Positions 44,142-53,384 of a stretch of 64,000 nt of DNA are shown here, piece after piece (within the stretch, counting starts at the first letter, position 1; every line of letters starts with the position of its first letter). The notes under the pieces are model-generated. The model worked only from the letters and a program-made list of their open reading frames with translations. It was not told where the DNA came from and did no database searches. Origin of the DNA: Micrococcaceae bacterium Sec5.8. Its GTDB lineage: Bacteria > Actinomycetota > Actinomycetes > Actinomycetales > Micrococcaceae. Made by a program: the position numbers and the translations under genes. The stretch covers positions 2,976,001-3,040,000 of the forward strand of contig CP143429.1 in the NCBI GenBank assembly GCA_039636775.1. Direction: 5' to 3'.

Positions 44142-45857
44142 TTGCGTGAGCAGTTACTGGTCAGCCACACGGACCGTTTCTTTCGACGACTAAGGCCCCG
44201 GCTTCAGGTCGCCCTGTGCCAGCTGCCGTTGACGGTCCTGCTGGCCGGGCTGGCCGCGGCGGCGCCCGCGGTCTGGCCCACCCTCCTGGACAGTTGGATC
44301 TTCCTTGCCTCCATTGTCCTCATGGCAGGACTCTTCGTGGCGTGTTTCCTGGTTCCGTGGGAGAGGCTGCCGGCCAATGCATACCTTGCTATTCCGATTG
44401 TTGATTTCCTCGTCATCGGGCTCGCCCGCAACGGCGCTCTTCCAGCAGTCGCCGGCCTCGGTATTCTGGCCATATTTCCCGTTCTTTGGCTTTCGATCTC
44501 CGCCGGTTTTGCCCGTACCACCGTTTTACTCAGCTTCGTTTGCACCCTGTTGATCACGCTGCCGTCAGCAGTGCAAGAGTTTCCCAACATTTCACCCGCC
44601 GACATGACAACTGCAATTCTGCTGCCTTTGATGATGCTCGCGGTTTCTTTGGCGATCCGGTTCGCCAGTGCCAACGTCCGGGTCCAACGCCAAAGGCTGG
44701 AACAAAAAGATAAGGAAATGCGTGAACTGCTGGTGGACAGCAGGAGGCGTGAACGGCTCCTGAAGACAGTTCTGGACACGATCGACGTCGGGATTGTTGC
44801 TCTCGACGCCGACGGCCGGACCACGCTGGTCAACGACCAGCAGGAAGTCTTCCACCGAGCCGCCAGCCCCGATGCCCCGGGCGCCCCGGCCGAGGAGTCC
44901 CGGCAGCTCATCTTCAGCCAGGATCGTGTGACGCCCCTTCCCGAGGACAAACGGCCGATTCACCGGGCCTTGGCGGGCGAGACGTTCGCGGACTATCTCG
45001 TCTGGATCGGCGAGGCCGCGGAACAGCGGGCCATCTCGACGGCGGCACGGATCATTCGGAACGAGGACGGCGGCTTTAGCGGGGCAGTCATCGTCTACAG
45101 CGATGTGACTGGTCTCGTGGAAGCCCTGGCGGCCCGGGAAGACCTCATCTCAAACGTCTCGCACGAATTCCGGAGTCCCCTGATGTCGGTCCTGGGAAAC
45201 GTGGACCTGGTGCTCGGCGAGGTGGACGGCCACTCTCCCGTTGCCGTCCGGAGACTCGAAGTGGTCCAGCGCAACGCCGAGAGGCTGCTGTCCCTCGTCT
45301 CCGACTTGCTCGTGTCCGCGTCCGCGGTCCTGTCCGTCCATCCACGACGGACGGACCTCGCCGGGCTGGTCGAGACCACCCTGGGATCGGCCCAGGCGCA
45401 AGCCGACGCCACCAGCGTTTCGCTTTCCATGGATGTGCCGGAGCCGCTGTGGGTCCACGTGGATCCGCTGCGGATCAGCCAGGTCCTGGACAACCTCATC
45501 TCCAACGCCATCAAGTACTCACCGGGCGGCGGCACCGTACTTGTCACTGCCGGAGTCCGGGACGGCCAGGTGCTGCTGGAAGTGAAGGACAACGGCATGG
45601 GCATGACGGCGGCCGACGCGGACAAGGTTTTTACCCGCTTTTATCGGAGTCCCGCCGTCCGGGAGGGATCCATTCCCGGCGTCGGGCTGGGTCTTTCGAT
45701 TACCAGGGCAATCATTGAGCGCCACGGCGGCACCATATCCTGCACTACCCTCCCCGGGTACGGCAGTACTTTTTCAGTCGCGCTCCCGGCGGATGCTGAG
45801 CAGCACTCTCTCGAGCAGGACCTTACTGGCGCAGCGCCCGGGTTAACTCGGCCCTAG
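44142..45857 (+). CDS. sensor histidine kinase with membrane N-terminus and PAS-like domain
   Basis: A 571-residue kinase starting at TTG 44142. About six hydrophobic helices fill residues 20-185, then a coiled-coil-like RVQRQRLEQKDKEMRELLVDSRRR, a PAS-like segment (VLDTIDVGIVALDADGRTTLVND), the H box ISNVSHEFRSPLMSVLGN near residue 340, the N box VLDNLISNAIKYSPGG and G boxes VKDNGMGM and GVGLGLSITRAI. It probably phosphorylates the divergent response regulator. The integral membrane sensor has no large outer loop, so the signal may come from within the membrane. It overlaps truA by 35 bp, tail to tail. Confidence 0.88.
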   Translation: MREQLLVSHTDRFFRRLRPRLQVALCQLPLTVLLAGLAAAAPAVWPTLLDSWIFLASIVLMAGLFVACFLVPWERLPANAYLAIPIVDFLVIGLARNGALPAVAGLGILAIFPVLWLSISAGFARTTVLLSFVCTLLITLPSAVQEFPNISPADMTTAILLPLMMLAVSLAIRFASANVRVQRQRLEQKDKEMRELLVDSRRRERLLKTVLDTIDVGIVALDADGRTTLVNDQQEVFHRAASPDAPGAPAEESRQLIFSQDRVTPLPEDKRPIHRALAGETFADYLVWIGEAAEQRAISTAARIIRNEDGGFSGAVIVYSDVTGLVEALAAREDLISNVSHEFRSPLMSVLGNVDLVLGEVDGHSPVAVRRLEVVQRNAERLLSLVSDLLVSASAVLSVHPRRTDLAGLVETTLGSAQAQADATSVSLSMDVPEPLWVHVDPLRISQVLDNLISNAIKYSPGGGTVLVTAGVRDGQVLLEVKDNGMGMTAADADKVFTRFYRSPAVREGSIPGVGLGLSITRAIIERHGGTISCTTLPGYGSTFSVALPADAEQHSLEQDLTGAAPGLTRP

Positions 45858-46713
45858 CCAGCAGCCCGCTCGCTGAGGGGTAGGAGACTTCCTCCAGGAC
45901 CAAGGGATGCGGAGCCGCCAGCACGGACTTGGCGTCCCGCTGGCGGGCCTGCAGCCGCTCATGCAGCCACCCGGGCTCCTCGACGCCGGCGCCGACGAAC
46001 AGCGCGGACCCTACCAGCGAGCGGACCATGTTGTGGCAGAACGCATCCGCCTGGACGGTGGCCACCAGCACCCCGTCGGCGCCGCGGGAAAACTCGAAGC
46101 GCTGCAACTCCCGAATGGTGGTTGCCCCTTCCCGGGGCTTGCAGTACGACCGGAAATCCTGCAGTCCCAGCAGCTGGGAGGCCCCGTCATTCATCAGCCC
46201 CACGTCGAGCTCTTCCCGGTGCCACAGCGTGGAGGTCCTGCCCAGCGGGTCCCACAGGGCAGGGCCGTCGGCAATCCGGTAGCTGTACCGGCGCCAGAGC
46301 GCGGAAAAGCGGGCATCGAAACCCTCGGGAGCGGCCGTAACCTTGTGGACTTCGATAGCGCCGGTGAGATCGCCGAGGCCACGGCTGAGGGAACCCCGGA
46401 TCCGGCGGAGAAGCGCGACGGCGGGGTCCAGTTCCGCGCCGCGGTTCAGGCCAATCCATTCCGCCTCGGTGAGGTCGACGTGGACAACCTGACCGCGGGC
46501 GTGCACGCCGGCATCGGTACGCCCGGCGACCGTGACCCTGACGGGCCGGCGGATGAGCATCGCGATGGCATCTTCGAGGGTCCCCTGGACGGTGCGCCGT
46601 CCAGGCTGCACGGCCCACCCGCTGAAGGGTCCGCCGTCATACGCAAGATCCAGCCGGATACGCAGAAACCCGTTGCCCCCTCTCAAGGGGGCAACGGGTT
46701 TCTGGTGGCTCAT
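45823..46713 (-). CDS. truA: tRNA pseudouridine synthase A
   Basis: About 296 residues; converts U38-40 of tRNA anticodon arms. RIRLDLAYDGGPFSGWAVQPG, the catalytic Asp in VAGRTDAGVHARGQV, RYSYRIADG and CHNMVRSLVGSALFVGAG are standard. The ATG at 46713 gives MSHQKPVAPLRGG, but these codons lie inside the perfect 19-bp hairpin that looks like the rplQ terminator. A downstream start such as the TTG within the hairpin loop (about 46684-46686) is possible. It follows rplQ by 31 bp. Confidence 0.9.
   Translation of the reverse strand: MSHQKPVAPLRGGNGFLRIRLDLAYDGGPFSGWAVQPGRRTVQGTLEDAIAMLIRRPVRVTVAGRTDAGVHARGQVVHVDLTEAEWIGLNRGAELDPAVALLRRIRGSLSRGLGDLTGAIEVHKVTAAPEGFDARFSALWRRYSYRIADGPALWDPLGRTSTLWHREELDVGLMNDGASQLLGLQDFRSYCKPREGATTIRELQRFEFSRGADGVLVATVQADAFCHNMVRSLVGSALFVGAGVEEPGWLHERLQARQRDAKSVLAAPHPLVLEEVSYPSASGLLARAELTRALRQ
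46663..46704 (-). terminator. terminator-like hairpin of the rplQ operon, inside the truA 5' end
   Basis: Perfect 19-bp arms CAGAAACCCGTTGCCCCCT and its complement, with a 4-nt loop. The AGAAA.../...TTTCT base is like the other intrinsic terminators in this window (33292, 57797, 62463). It begins 41 bp after the rplQ stop and lies within the first codons of truA as annotated. Confidence 0.8.
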
Positions 46714-46744
46714 AGACTTAAGTCTATGCGAAGGAATCAGTGAA

Positions 46745-47335
46745 TTACTTCGCGTCCTTTTCGGACTTGGTGGCTGCAGTCTCGACGACGTCAGCTTCCG
46801 GTGCTTCTTCTGTGGCTGCTGCTTCGGTCTCAACGACGTCAGCTTCCGGGGCCTCTTCGGTCTCGGCAGCTTCGGTCTCAACAACCGGGGCGGCTTCAGC
46901 CTTGTCGGCGTCCTTCTTGGCAGCGTCGCGCTGAGCAGCGGAGGTAGCCTCGGCTACCACTGCCTGCTTCGCGGAAACCGGCTCGAGAACCAGTTCGATG
47001 ACAGCCATGGGAGCGTTATCGCCCTTGCGGTTGCCGATCTTGGTGATGCGGGTGTAGCCACCGTTGCGGTTCTCCACTGCCTGGGCAATGTCGGTGAACA
47101 GCTCGTGGACGATGCCCTTGTCGCTGATCAAGCCGAGTACTCGGCGGCGGGAAGCCAGGTCGCCACGCTTGGCGAAGGTCACCAGGCGCTCGGCGTACGG
47201 CTTCAGTCGCTTGGCCTTGGTCACCGTAGTGGTGATCCGCTTGTGCTCGAACAGTGCGGCGGACAGGTTCGCGAGCATAAGACGCTCGTGAGCCGCTCCG
47301 CCTCCGAGGCGCGGACCCTTAGCGGGGGTAGGCAT
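46745..47335 (-). CDS. rplQ: 50S ribosomal protein L17
   Basis: A 196-residue L17. The first 125 residues are the conserved protein ([69 protein letters not shown]). The remaining 70 are an Ala/Glu-rich tail containing a near-exact tandem repeat, [12 protein letters not shown] twice, as a direct DNA repeat. Such tails are common in actinobacterial L17. It follows rpoA by 77 bp. Confidence 0.96.
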   Translation of the reverse strand: MPTPAKGPRLGGGAAHERLMLANLSAALFEHKRITTTVTKAKRLKPYAERLVTFAKRGDLASRRRVLGLISDKGIVHELFTDIAQAVENRNGGYTRITKIGNRKGDNAPMAVIELVLEPVSAKQAVVAEATSAAQRDAAKKDADKAEAAPVVETEAAETEEAPEADVVETEAAATEEAPEADVVETAATKSEKDAK

Positions 47336-47412
47336 AATAGTTTCTCCTCATATGGAAGCCGTTGGGCTGCGCACACCATGGTGCATCCAGCCGGCAGGCC
47401 AAGATCTGTTTG

Positions 47413-48423
47413 TTAGAGCTCGTCGTCGCTGAAAGCGGCGTCGTCCTCTTCAATTGCTGCGGCGCGTGCTGCGAGGTCAAAACCGGGAGGCGAGTCCTTG
47501 AGGGACAGGCCCAGTTCAACCAGCTTTGCCTTGACCTCATCGATGGACTTCGCACCGAAGTTACGGATGTCCATGAGGTCGGCCTCGGAGCGGGCCACAA
47601 GTTCACCCACGGTGTGGATGCCCTCACGCTTGAGGCAGTTGTAGGAACGGACGGTGAGGTCCAGATCCTCGATCGGCAGAGCCATGTCCGCTGCCAGGGC
47701 AGCGTCCGTCGGCGACGGGCCAATCTCGATACCTTCAGCTGCGGTGTTCAGCTCGCGGGCAAGACCGAACAGTTCCACCAGGGTGGTACCTGCGGAAGCC
47801 ACAGCATCGCGCGGGGCGATGGCCTGCTTGGTCTCGACGTCGACAATGAGCTTGTCGAAGTCAGTGCGCTGCTCAACACGGGTAGCTTCCACGCGGAAAG
47901 TAACCTTCAGGACCGGCGAGTAGATCGAGTCGACCGGAATGCGGCCGATCTCGGAGTCACCGGACTTGTTCTGAGCTGCCGAAACGTAGCCGCGGCCGCG
48001 CTCGATGGTCAGTTCGAGTTCGAACTTGCCCTTCGAGTTCAGCGTGGCAATGTGCAGATCCGGGTTGTGGAATTCGACGCCGGCCGGCGGAGCGATGTCC
48101 GCGGCGGTGACGACTCCCGGGCCCTGCTTGCGCAGGTAGGCAACAACCGGCTCATCGTGCTCGGAGGAGACCGACAGGTTCTTGATGTTCAGGATGATCT
48201 CAGTGACATCTTCCTTGACACCCGGGACCGTGGTGAACTCGTGCAGCACGCCATCGATCCGGATGCTCGTGACAGAGGCACCGGGGATGGAGGAGAGCAG
48301 GGTACGGCGGAGGGAGTTTCCGAGGGTGTATCCGAAGCCGGGCTCCAACGGTTCAATGATGAAACGGGAGCGGTTGTCGGAGACGACCTCTTCGGAGAGG
48401 GTGGGGCGCTGTGCAATGAGCAC
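47413..48423 (-). CDS. rpoA: DNA-directed RNA polymerase alpha subunit
   Basis: A 336-residue alpha subunit. The N-terminal assembly domain has [29 protein letters not shown], and the C-terminal DNA-contact domain has [26 protein letters not shown] and [21 protein letters not shown]. The start is GTG 48423 with AAAGGAA upstream. A 13-bp hairpin separates it from rpsK. rpsD, which often sits between rpsK and rpoA, is absent here. Confidence 0.97.
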   Translation of the reverse strand: MLIAQRPTLSEEVVSDNRSRFIIEPLEPGFGYTLGNSLRRTLLSSIPGASVTSIRIDGVLHEFTTVPGVKEDVTEIILNIKNLSVSSEHDEPVVAYLRKQGPGVVTAADIAPPAGVEFHNPDLHIATLNSKGKFELELTIERGRGYVSAAQNKSGDSEIGRIPVDSIYSPVLKVTFRVEATRVEQRTDFDKLIVDVETKQAIAPRDAVASAGTTLVELFGLARELNTAAEGIEIGPSPTDAALAADMALPIEDLDLTVRSYNCLKREGIHTVGELVARSEADLMDIRNFGAKSIDEVKAKLVELGLSLKDSPPGFDLAARAAAIEEDDAAFSDDEL

Positions 48424-48505
48424 TTAGGTTTCCTTTCGGCGAGCATCCGCTATATGACGCAACACAGGTGGTGGAAAGATCGGTCTGAGGACTTAACGCC
48501 GCCGG

Positions 48506-48537
48506 GCTTGCCCGGACCATCGGAGGTCCGGGCAAGC
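48506..48537 (-). terminator. perfect hairpin between rpsK and rpoA
   Basis: A 13-bp stem GCTTGCCCGGACC/GGTCCGGGCAAGC with loop ATCGGA lies 19 bp beyond the rpsK stop. There is no T-tract, so it may attenuate, stop or help process the message between the S13/S11 genes and rpoA rather than fully terminate. Confidence 0.55.
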
Positions 48538-48556
48538 ACCGGTGCGTTGGAAAGCC

Positions 48557-48958
48557 TTAGACGCGGCGGCGCTTCGGCGGACGGCAACCGTTGTGGGCGC
48601 TGGGGGTTACATCCTGGATGGATCCAACCTCAAGGCCAGCGGCCTGCAGTGAACGGATAGCCGTTTCGCGACCCGAACCCGGGCCCTTCACGAATACGTC
48701 AACCTTGCGCATGCCGTGCTCCTGCGCACGCTTTGCGGCGGCTTCGGCGGCCATCTGGGCTGCGAACGGGGTGGACTTACGTGAGCCCTTGAAGCCAACC
48801 TCACCGGATGAAGCCCAGGAGATGACAGCACCGTTCGGATCCGTGATGGAAACGATGGTGTTGTTAAAGGTGCTCTTGATGTGCGCCTGGCCCAGCGCGA
48901 TATTCTTCTTGTCCTTCTTACGCGGCTTGCGAACCGCGCCACGAGTCTTCGGGGGCAT
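48557..48958 (-). CDS. rpsK: 30S ribosomal protein S11
   Basis: A 133-residue S11, full length. [56 protein letters not shown] and the C-terminal [18 protein letters not shown] are characteristic. It follows rpsM by 99 bp in the alpha-operon order. Confidence 0.97.
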   Translation of the reverse strand: MPPKTRGAVRKPRKKDKKNIALGQAHIKSTFNNTIVSITDPNGAVISWASSGEVGFKGSRKSTPFAAQMAAEAAAKRAQEHGMRKVDVFVKGPGSGRETAIRSLQAAGLEVGSIQDVTPSAHNGCRPPKRRRV

Positions 48959-49057
48959 TATTTCTCCTACAGAAAGTTATCGGGGGAAAGATCCGCTGTT
49001 CCCTCATTTGCCGGATCCCCTGAAACCGCGCCAGCGATTTTAGGGGGCAAATGGGAT

Positions 49058-49432
49058 TTAGCGGGTCTTCTTCTTGCCTGCGACGGTGCGCTTCGGGCCC
49101 TTGCGGGTGCGTGCGTTCGTCTTCGTACGCTGACCGCGTACTGGCAGGCCCTTACGGTGGCGAATACCTTCGTAGCTGCCGATTTCAACCTTGCGGCGGA
49201 TATCTGCTGCTACTTCGCGGCGAAGGTCACCCTCAACCTTGTAGTTGCCTTCAATGTAATCACGCAGCTGGACGAGCTCGGCGTCGGACAGGTCCTTGAC
49301 CCGAACGTCCGCACTGATGCCCGTGGCAGCCAGGGTTTCGTGTGCACGGGTCTTGCCCACGCCGTAGATGTAAGTAAGCGCAATTTCCAACCGCTTTTCG
49401 CGGGGAATGTCTACGCCAGCGAGACGAGCCAT
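49058..49432 (-). CDS. rpsM: 30S ribosomal protein S13
   Basis: A 124-residue S13 starting [32 protein letters not shown], with [24 protein letters not shown], the [22 protein letters not shown] motif and a Lys-rich tail. An upstream in-frame extension to 49483 is not conserved and crosses a small hairpin (49478-49494), so ATG 49432 is used. Confidence 0.97.
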   Translation of the reverse strand: MARLAGVDIPREKRLEIALTYIYGVGKTRAHETLAATGISADVRVKDLSDAELVQLRDYIEGNYKVEGDLRREVAADIRRKVEIGSYEGIRHRKGLPVRGQRTKTNARTRKGPKRTVAGKKKTR

Positions 49433-49615
49433 AGAGGCAGTGCTCCTTGAATAAACCGGAGGTCGTAGGCAGTACACCCGCACGATCCGTGCGGCCCCAG
49501 CCTCCGACCGGGGGTTAGCTGTCCGGACTCGTTATAACTCAGTGTCCCAGATCAGCTTGTGCTGCCTTTTATTTACTTGCGTGGGTTAGCAACCCAGGAT
49601 TTCCCGAAGGGGAAA

Positions 49616-49729
49616 TTAGCCCTGGCGCTGCTTGTGGCGCGGGTTCTCGCAGATCACCATGACCCGGCCATTACGGCGGATCACTTTGCACTTTTCGCAG
49701 ATCTGCTTGACGCTCGGCTTGACCTTCAT
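49616..49729 (-). CDS. rpmJ: 50S ribosomal protein L36
   Basis: A 37-residue L36 read directly from the minus strand: [19 protein letters not shown] followed by [18 protein letters not shown]. It keeps the C+ zinc-ribbon set (CxxC near residues 11-14, then Cys and His). It lies between infA and rpsM, as expected. Two short hairpins, TTTCCC/GGGAAA (49600-49615) and GGGTT/AACCC (49583-49595), follow its stop. Confidence 0.96.
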   Translation of the reverse strand: MKVKPSVKQICEKCKVIRRNGRVMVICENPRHKQRQG

Positions 49730-49797
49730 GGCGTTCCTTTGCGTGTTGCAGTGGTCAGCTGGACCGGCCTTCGGCTATTGCCTCGGCCGCCCAGTGT

Positions 49798-50019
49798 TTA
49801 CTTGTAGCGGTAGACGATACGACCACGTGTCAGGTCGTACGGGCTCAGCTCCACCACTACCCGGTCCTCAGGGAGAATCCTGATGTAGTGCTGGCGCATC
49901 TTTCCTGAGATGTGTGCCAGAACGATGTGCTTGTTGGTGAGCTCAACGCGAAACATCGCGTTAGGCAGCGCCTCAGTCACAACGCCCTCGATCTCAATGA
50001 CCCCGTCCTTCTTGGCCAT
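49798..50019 (-). CDS. infA: translation initiation factor IF-1
   Basis: A 73-residue OB-fold protein: [61 protein letters not shown] and RGRIVYRYK. The upstream in-frame extension is not conserved. It is the first gene of infA-rpmJ-rpsM-rpsK, with a promoter-like sequence at 50148-50176. Confidence 0.97.
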   Translation of the reverse strand: MAKKDGVIEIEGVVTEALPNAMFRVELTNKHIVLAHISGKMRQHYIRILPEDRVVVELSPYDLTRGRIVYRYK

Positions 50020-50147
50020 ACCCTCCGCTAACTGTCGTTTGCCGCAGCCCTTCGGCTTGCACCGGAGATCACCGCGGACGTTTTTGATTGATTGGCTGAT
50101 GCCTCCCGGCCACAAAAGGGCACAACAGGGCAGACAACCAACAGACA

Positions 50148-50176
50148 ACATTACGGCATCCGGGCCTGAATGTTAA
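50148..50176 (-). promoter_or_regulatory. candidate promoter of the infA-rpmJ-rpsM-rpsK operon
   Basis: On the minus strand, -35 TTAACA (50171-50176), a 17-bp spacer and -10 TAATGT (50148-50153). The -35 matches TTGACA at five of six positions; the -10 matches at its key T, A and final T. It leaves a leader of about 120 nt before infA, and fits the separation of infA from map by an inserted locus. Confidence 0.5.
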
Positions 50177-50196
50177 ATCCAGCAATCGTAGCGCAC

Positions 50197-51141
50197 TCAG
50201 GGCCGGTACGCACCAAAACGGCCAGCCGGCGTGCTCACAGCCTGGGCACAGGCGATGCCGTCCAGGATTGCCAGGCTCACGGCGTCGGCTGCCGCGCTCT
50301 GCAGCGTGATCAATCCCGACTGCCGCGCCGACTCGCTGCTGCGGTCCAGCGCGATTGCGCCCGTAGCGAGGCAGAAGACAGTGTCACCGTCGGCCAGGGT
50401 ATGGCTGGGGTTCAACGCCCGGGCCAGGCCCGCGTGGGCTGCCGAGGCGGTGCGCTTGCACTCGGCTTTGTCAAGGATCGCGTTGGTGGCAACCACCACC
50501 AGTGTCGTGTTCAGCGGCAGGGGCGGCTGATCCGAAGCGCCGGCGCTGCCGTCCCCGACCTTGCCCCCAGCAGTAGGTAGCCCGAGTGAGTTAACTACCG
50601 CGAGGGCGCCGACCACCACGCCATTGTCCAAAGTGAGGGAGGCGGTTCCAACCCCGCCTTTGAACTGGCCCCGGCCAATTGCTGCGCCGGTGCCGGCGCC
50701 GGCGTTGCCGCGTTCGACGTCGTGGCCGTTCTCGCGGGCAGCGGCGTCCACAGCGGCCGTGTAACCCATGGCGTCGTCCGGGCGGGCAGTGAAGTCTCCG
50801 CCGCGGCCGAGGTCAAAGATCGCTGCCGCGGGCACGATGGGGACCACACCGCCCGGAACCGGAAAGCCCCTGCCGTTCTCCTCGCACCAGCGCTGGGTAC
50901 CGTGGGCCGCGGCGAGACCGAAAGCGCTTCCCCCGGCAAGCACGACCGCGTCGACCGTGCGGGTCAGTGTCGTCGGGTCGAGGGCGTCGGTCTCATGGGT
51001 TCCGGGGCCGCCGCCCCGGACATCAACCGAACCCACCGTCCCACCCGGCGGCAGCACCACAGTTACCCCGCTGAGCCAGCCTGCGCCCGTCCTGCCGGCA
51101 TGGCCCACCCGGATACCCGGCACATCCGTGATCGAAGTCAT
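50197..51141 (-). CDS. P1 (DmpA/S58) family N-terminal nucleophile peptidase
   Basis: A 314-residue Ntn-hydrolase of the DmpA/BapA family. The N-terminal TSITDVPGIRVGHAG and GVTVVLPPGG, HETDALDPTTLTRTVDAVVLAGGSAFGLAAAHG and the autoprocessing region LPLNTTLVVVATNAILDKAE (cleavage before the Thr/Ser nucleophile) are present. Members act as beta-aminopeptidases or D-aminopeptidases; the substrate is not predictable. The ATG at 51141 is used rather than an upstream extension. It sits between infA and an ABC importer, outside the usual ribosomal gene order. Confidence 0.85.
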   Translation of the reverse strand: MTSITDVPGIRVGHAGRTGAGWLSGVTVVLPPGGTVGSVDVRGGGPGTHETDALDPTTLTRTVDAVVLAGGSAFGLAAAHGTQRWCEENGRGFPVPGGVVPIVPAAAIFDLGRGGDFTARPDDAMGYTAAVDAAARENGHDVERGNAGAGTGAAIGRGQFKGGVGTASLTLDNGVVVGALAVVNSLGLPTAGGKVGDGSAGASDQPPLPLNTTLVVVATNAILDKAECKRTASAAHAGLARALNPSHTLADGDTVFCLATGAIALDRSSESARQSGLITLQSAAADAVSLAILDGIACAQAVSTPAGRFGAYRP

Positions 51142-51409
51142 GAATCCATTCTCCGCCCCGGGTGCGCGCCCACTGCCCGCCGGCGGGATAAATTGCGCCG
51201 GAAGAATCGCACCGGGAAGTCTGCGGTCCGGCCAAACCTTGTGCAATACTGCAGGCAACACAGAGTTAACGGGCGACGAAGCCTTGGACAACAACGCTCT
51301 TCCGGGGTCTTGTACGGGGTTCAGCCCACCAACCATGTGGTGGAGTAATAGCTAGGTATCCCCGCCCACCCGTCTGCTACCGGCAGGCACGGACCCGTTA
51401 GAGACCTGA

Positions 51410-52360
51410 ATGACCCGACAATTAACTGACCGCCCCCGCGCCGCCACCAAAGCCCCACCGGCGGCAGCACCGCGTCCCCGCTGGTCCTCAAGAACGCGCA
51501 AGGACTTCTTCGTCTTCCTGGCGCTGGCCTTGCCCAACCTCCTGCTCATCGCGGTATTCACCTATCTCCCGCTCTTCAACAACATTTACTACTCCACCCT
51601 GGACTGGACGCTGGGCTCCGCCTCGGCAACGGTGGTGGGCCTGGACAACTACGTCACCTTCTTCACCAGCTCGGACGCCACCAAGGTGCTGGGCACCACG
51701 GCAGTGTTCACGCTCATCACCGTGGGCGGCTCCATGGTCCTCGGCCTGTTGGTGGCACTCGCGCTGAATTCCAAGATCCGGGGCACCACTTTTGCCCGCT
51801 CAGCAGTGTTCGCCCCGTACGTGCTCAGCGGTGTCGGCGTCGGGCTCGTCTGGTTGTTCATCTTCGATCCCGGCTACGGGGTCCTGGCCTGGTTGCTGCG
51901 CGGGCTTGGCCAGCAGAGTCCCCAGTGGATCAACGACCCACAGCTCTCCTTGGTCATGGTCATCATCGTTTACATCTGGAAGAACCTGGGGTACTGCGCC
52001 GTCGTCTACCTGGCCGGGCTGCAGTCGCTCCCGCAGGACGTCATGGAGGCCGCGTCGCTCGACGGCGCCAACGGGTTCAGGCGCTTCATCAGCATGGCTC
52101 TGCCGCTGCTCTCCCCCACCACGTTCTTCCTGCTCATCACCACCATGCTGAGCTCACTGCAGGCCTTCGACCTCATCCGGATCATGACCCCGCTGGGCAA
52201 CGGCACCAGCACCCTGATCTACGAAGCCTATTTGCAGGCCTTCGGCGCCTTTAACCGGGCCGGGTATTCGGCTTCCATCTCCGTGGTCCTGTTTGCCATC
52301 CTGCTCATCATCACCGTGCTGCAGCTGCGGTTCGTCGAACGGAAGGTGCACTACTCGTGA
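51410..52360 (+). CDS. carbohydrate ABC transporter permease (MalF/UgpA type)
   Basis: A 316-residue inner-membrane permease with six predicted helices after a basic, Pro/Ala-rich N-terminus. The EAA loop, LPQDVMEAASLDGANGFRRFISMALPLLSPT, contacts the ATPase. The sequence is closest in type to UgpA/MalF permeases for sugars or glycerol 3-phosphate; the cargo is not certain. Its stop overlaps the next GTG (GTGA). About 270 bp separate it from the divergent peptidase gene. Confidence 0.88.
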   Translation: MTRQLTDRPRAATKAPPAAAPRPRWSSRTRKDFFVFLALALPNLLLIAVFTYLPLFNNIYYSTLDWTLGSASATVVGLDNYVTFFTSSDATKVLGTTAVFTLITVGGSMVLGLLVALALNSKIRGTTFARSAVFAPYVLSGVGVGLVWLFIFDPGYGVLAWLLRGLGQQSPQWINDPQLSLVMVIIVYIWKNLGYCAVVYLAGLQSLPQDVMEAASLDGANGFRRFISMALPLLSPTTFFLLITTMLSSLQAFDLIRIMTPLGNGTSTLIYEAYLQAFGAFNRAGYSASISVVLFAILLIITVLQLRFVERKVHYS

Positions 52361-53313
52361 GCCTGAACTCCCCGGTCAATCCCGACCCCGCCGCCAACGC
52401 CGGACCGGCCATCGCCCCCGACGCCGGTGCCGGTGCCGGTGCCGGTGCCGAAATTCCACGGCAACGCCATGGTCCGTTTTCCCGGGCCAACTTGGCCCAG
52501 ACGATTGTGGGCGGCTATCTTCCCTTGCTCCTCACCACCTTGGTGGTCTTCTTACCCCTGCTGTGGATGGTCCTCAGCTCGTTCAAACAGCCGGGCGAAA
52601 TCATCACCATGGATTTGAAGCTCCTGCCGGAGAGCGTGAACCTGGAGAACTACAACGTCGCCATGACCACGGTGCCGTTCGCCCAGTTCTTCATGAACAG
52701 CCTGATCGTCACCAGCGTGGGCGCCACAGTCAAGGTTTTCCTGGCCATCATGACCGCTTACGCCCTGGTGTTCGTCCGCTTCCCGTACAAGAACGTCATC
52801 TTTGTGCTGATTCTCGTGGCCCTGATGGTTCCGCCGCAGGTATCCATCCTGCCCAACTACATCCTGATTGCCGGGATGGGCGGCAAGAACACCCTCTGGG
52901 GGATCATTCTCCCGGGCCTTGGCACCGCCTTCGGCACATTCCTGCTGCGCCAGCACTTCCTGACGCTGCCGGCCTCCATCCTGGAATCGGCGGAGATCGA
53001 CGGCGCCGGACACTGGCGCCGGCTCTGGCAGATCGTCGCTCCGGTATCCGGTCCGTCGATCGCCACAGTGGCCCTGGTCGTCGTCGTGAGTGAATGGAAC
53101 GATTACATCTGGCCGCTCATTATTACCGACCGCCCCGAAACGATGACCCTTCCGGTAGGCCTGACGCTGCTGCAGAACTCCGAGGGCAACGGCTCCGGCT
53201 GGGGCATTCTGATGGCCGGTGCGGTCCTGGTGATCGTGCCCATCCTGTTGGTCTTCGCCGCGCTGCAGCGCTACATCGTGGCAGGCCTGACCCAGGGCAG
53301 CGTCACCGGGTGA
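52357..53313 (+). CDS. carbohydrate ABC transporter permease (MalG/UgpE type)
   Basis: A 318-residue partner permease. The cytoplasmic N-terminus contains a Gly-Ala run encoded by a hexanucleotide repeat (GCCGGT about 4.7 times, 52423-52450). The EAA motif is LPASILESAEIDGAGHWRRLWQIVAPVSGPS, and WNDYIWPLIIT is typical of the MalG/UgpE branch. The GTG start at 52357 overlaps the upstream stop, implying coupled synthesis of the two permeases. Confidence 0.88.
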   Translation: MSLNSPVNPDPAANAGPAIAPDAGAGAGAGAEIPRQRHGPFSRANLAQTIVGGYLPLLLTTLVVFLPLLWMVLSSFKQPGEIITMDLKLLPESVNLENYNVAMTTVPFAQFFMNSLIVTSVGATVKVFLAIMTAYALVFVRFPYKNVIFVLILVALMVPPQVSILPNYILIAGMGGKNTLWGIILPGLGTAFGTFLLRQHFLTLPASILESAEIDGAGHWRRLWQIVAPVSGPSIATVALVVVVSEWNDYIWPLIITDRPETMTLPVGLTLLQNSEGNGSGWGILMAGAVLVIVPILLVFAALQRYIVAGLTQGSVTG

Positions 53314-53384
53314 CGCCGCCCCTGAATCTCACCCCCAGCACAGCCAGCTTCACCAACAAGTCAGCATCATCGAGAGGATCCACC

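Noticed and set aside
53094..53384. A longer start for the solute-binding protein
   Set aside because: It would overlap the upstream permease and bury the signal peptide; ATG 53385 places the Tat/lipobox signal at the N-terminus.
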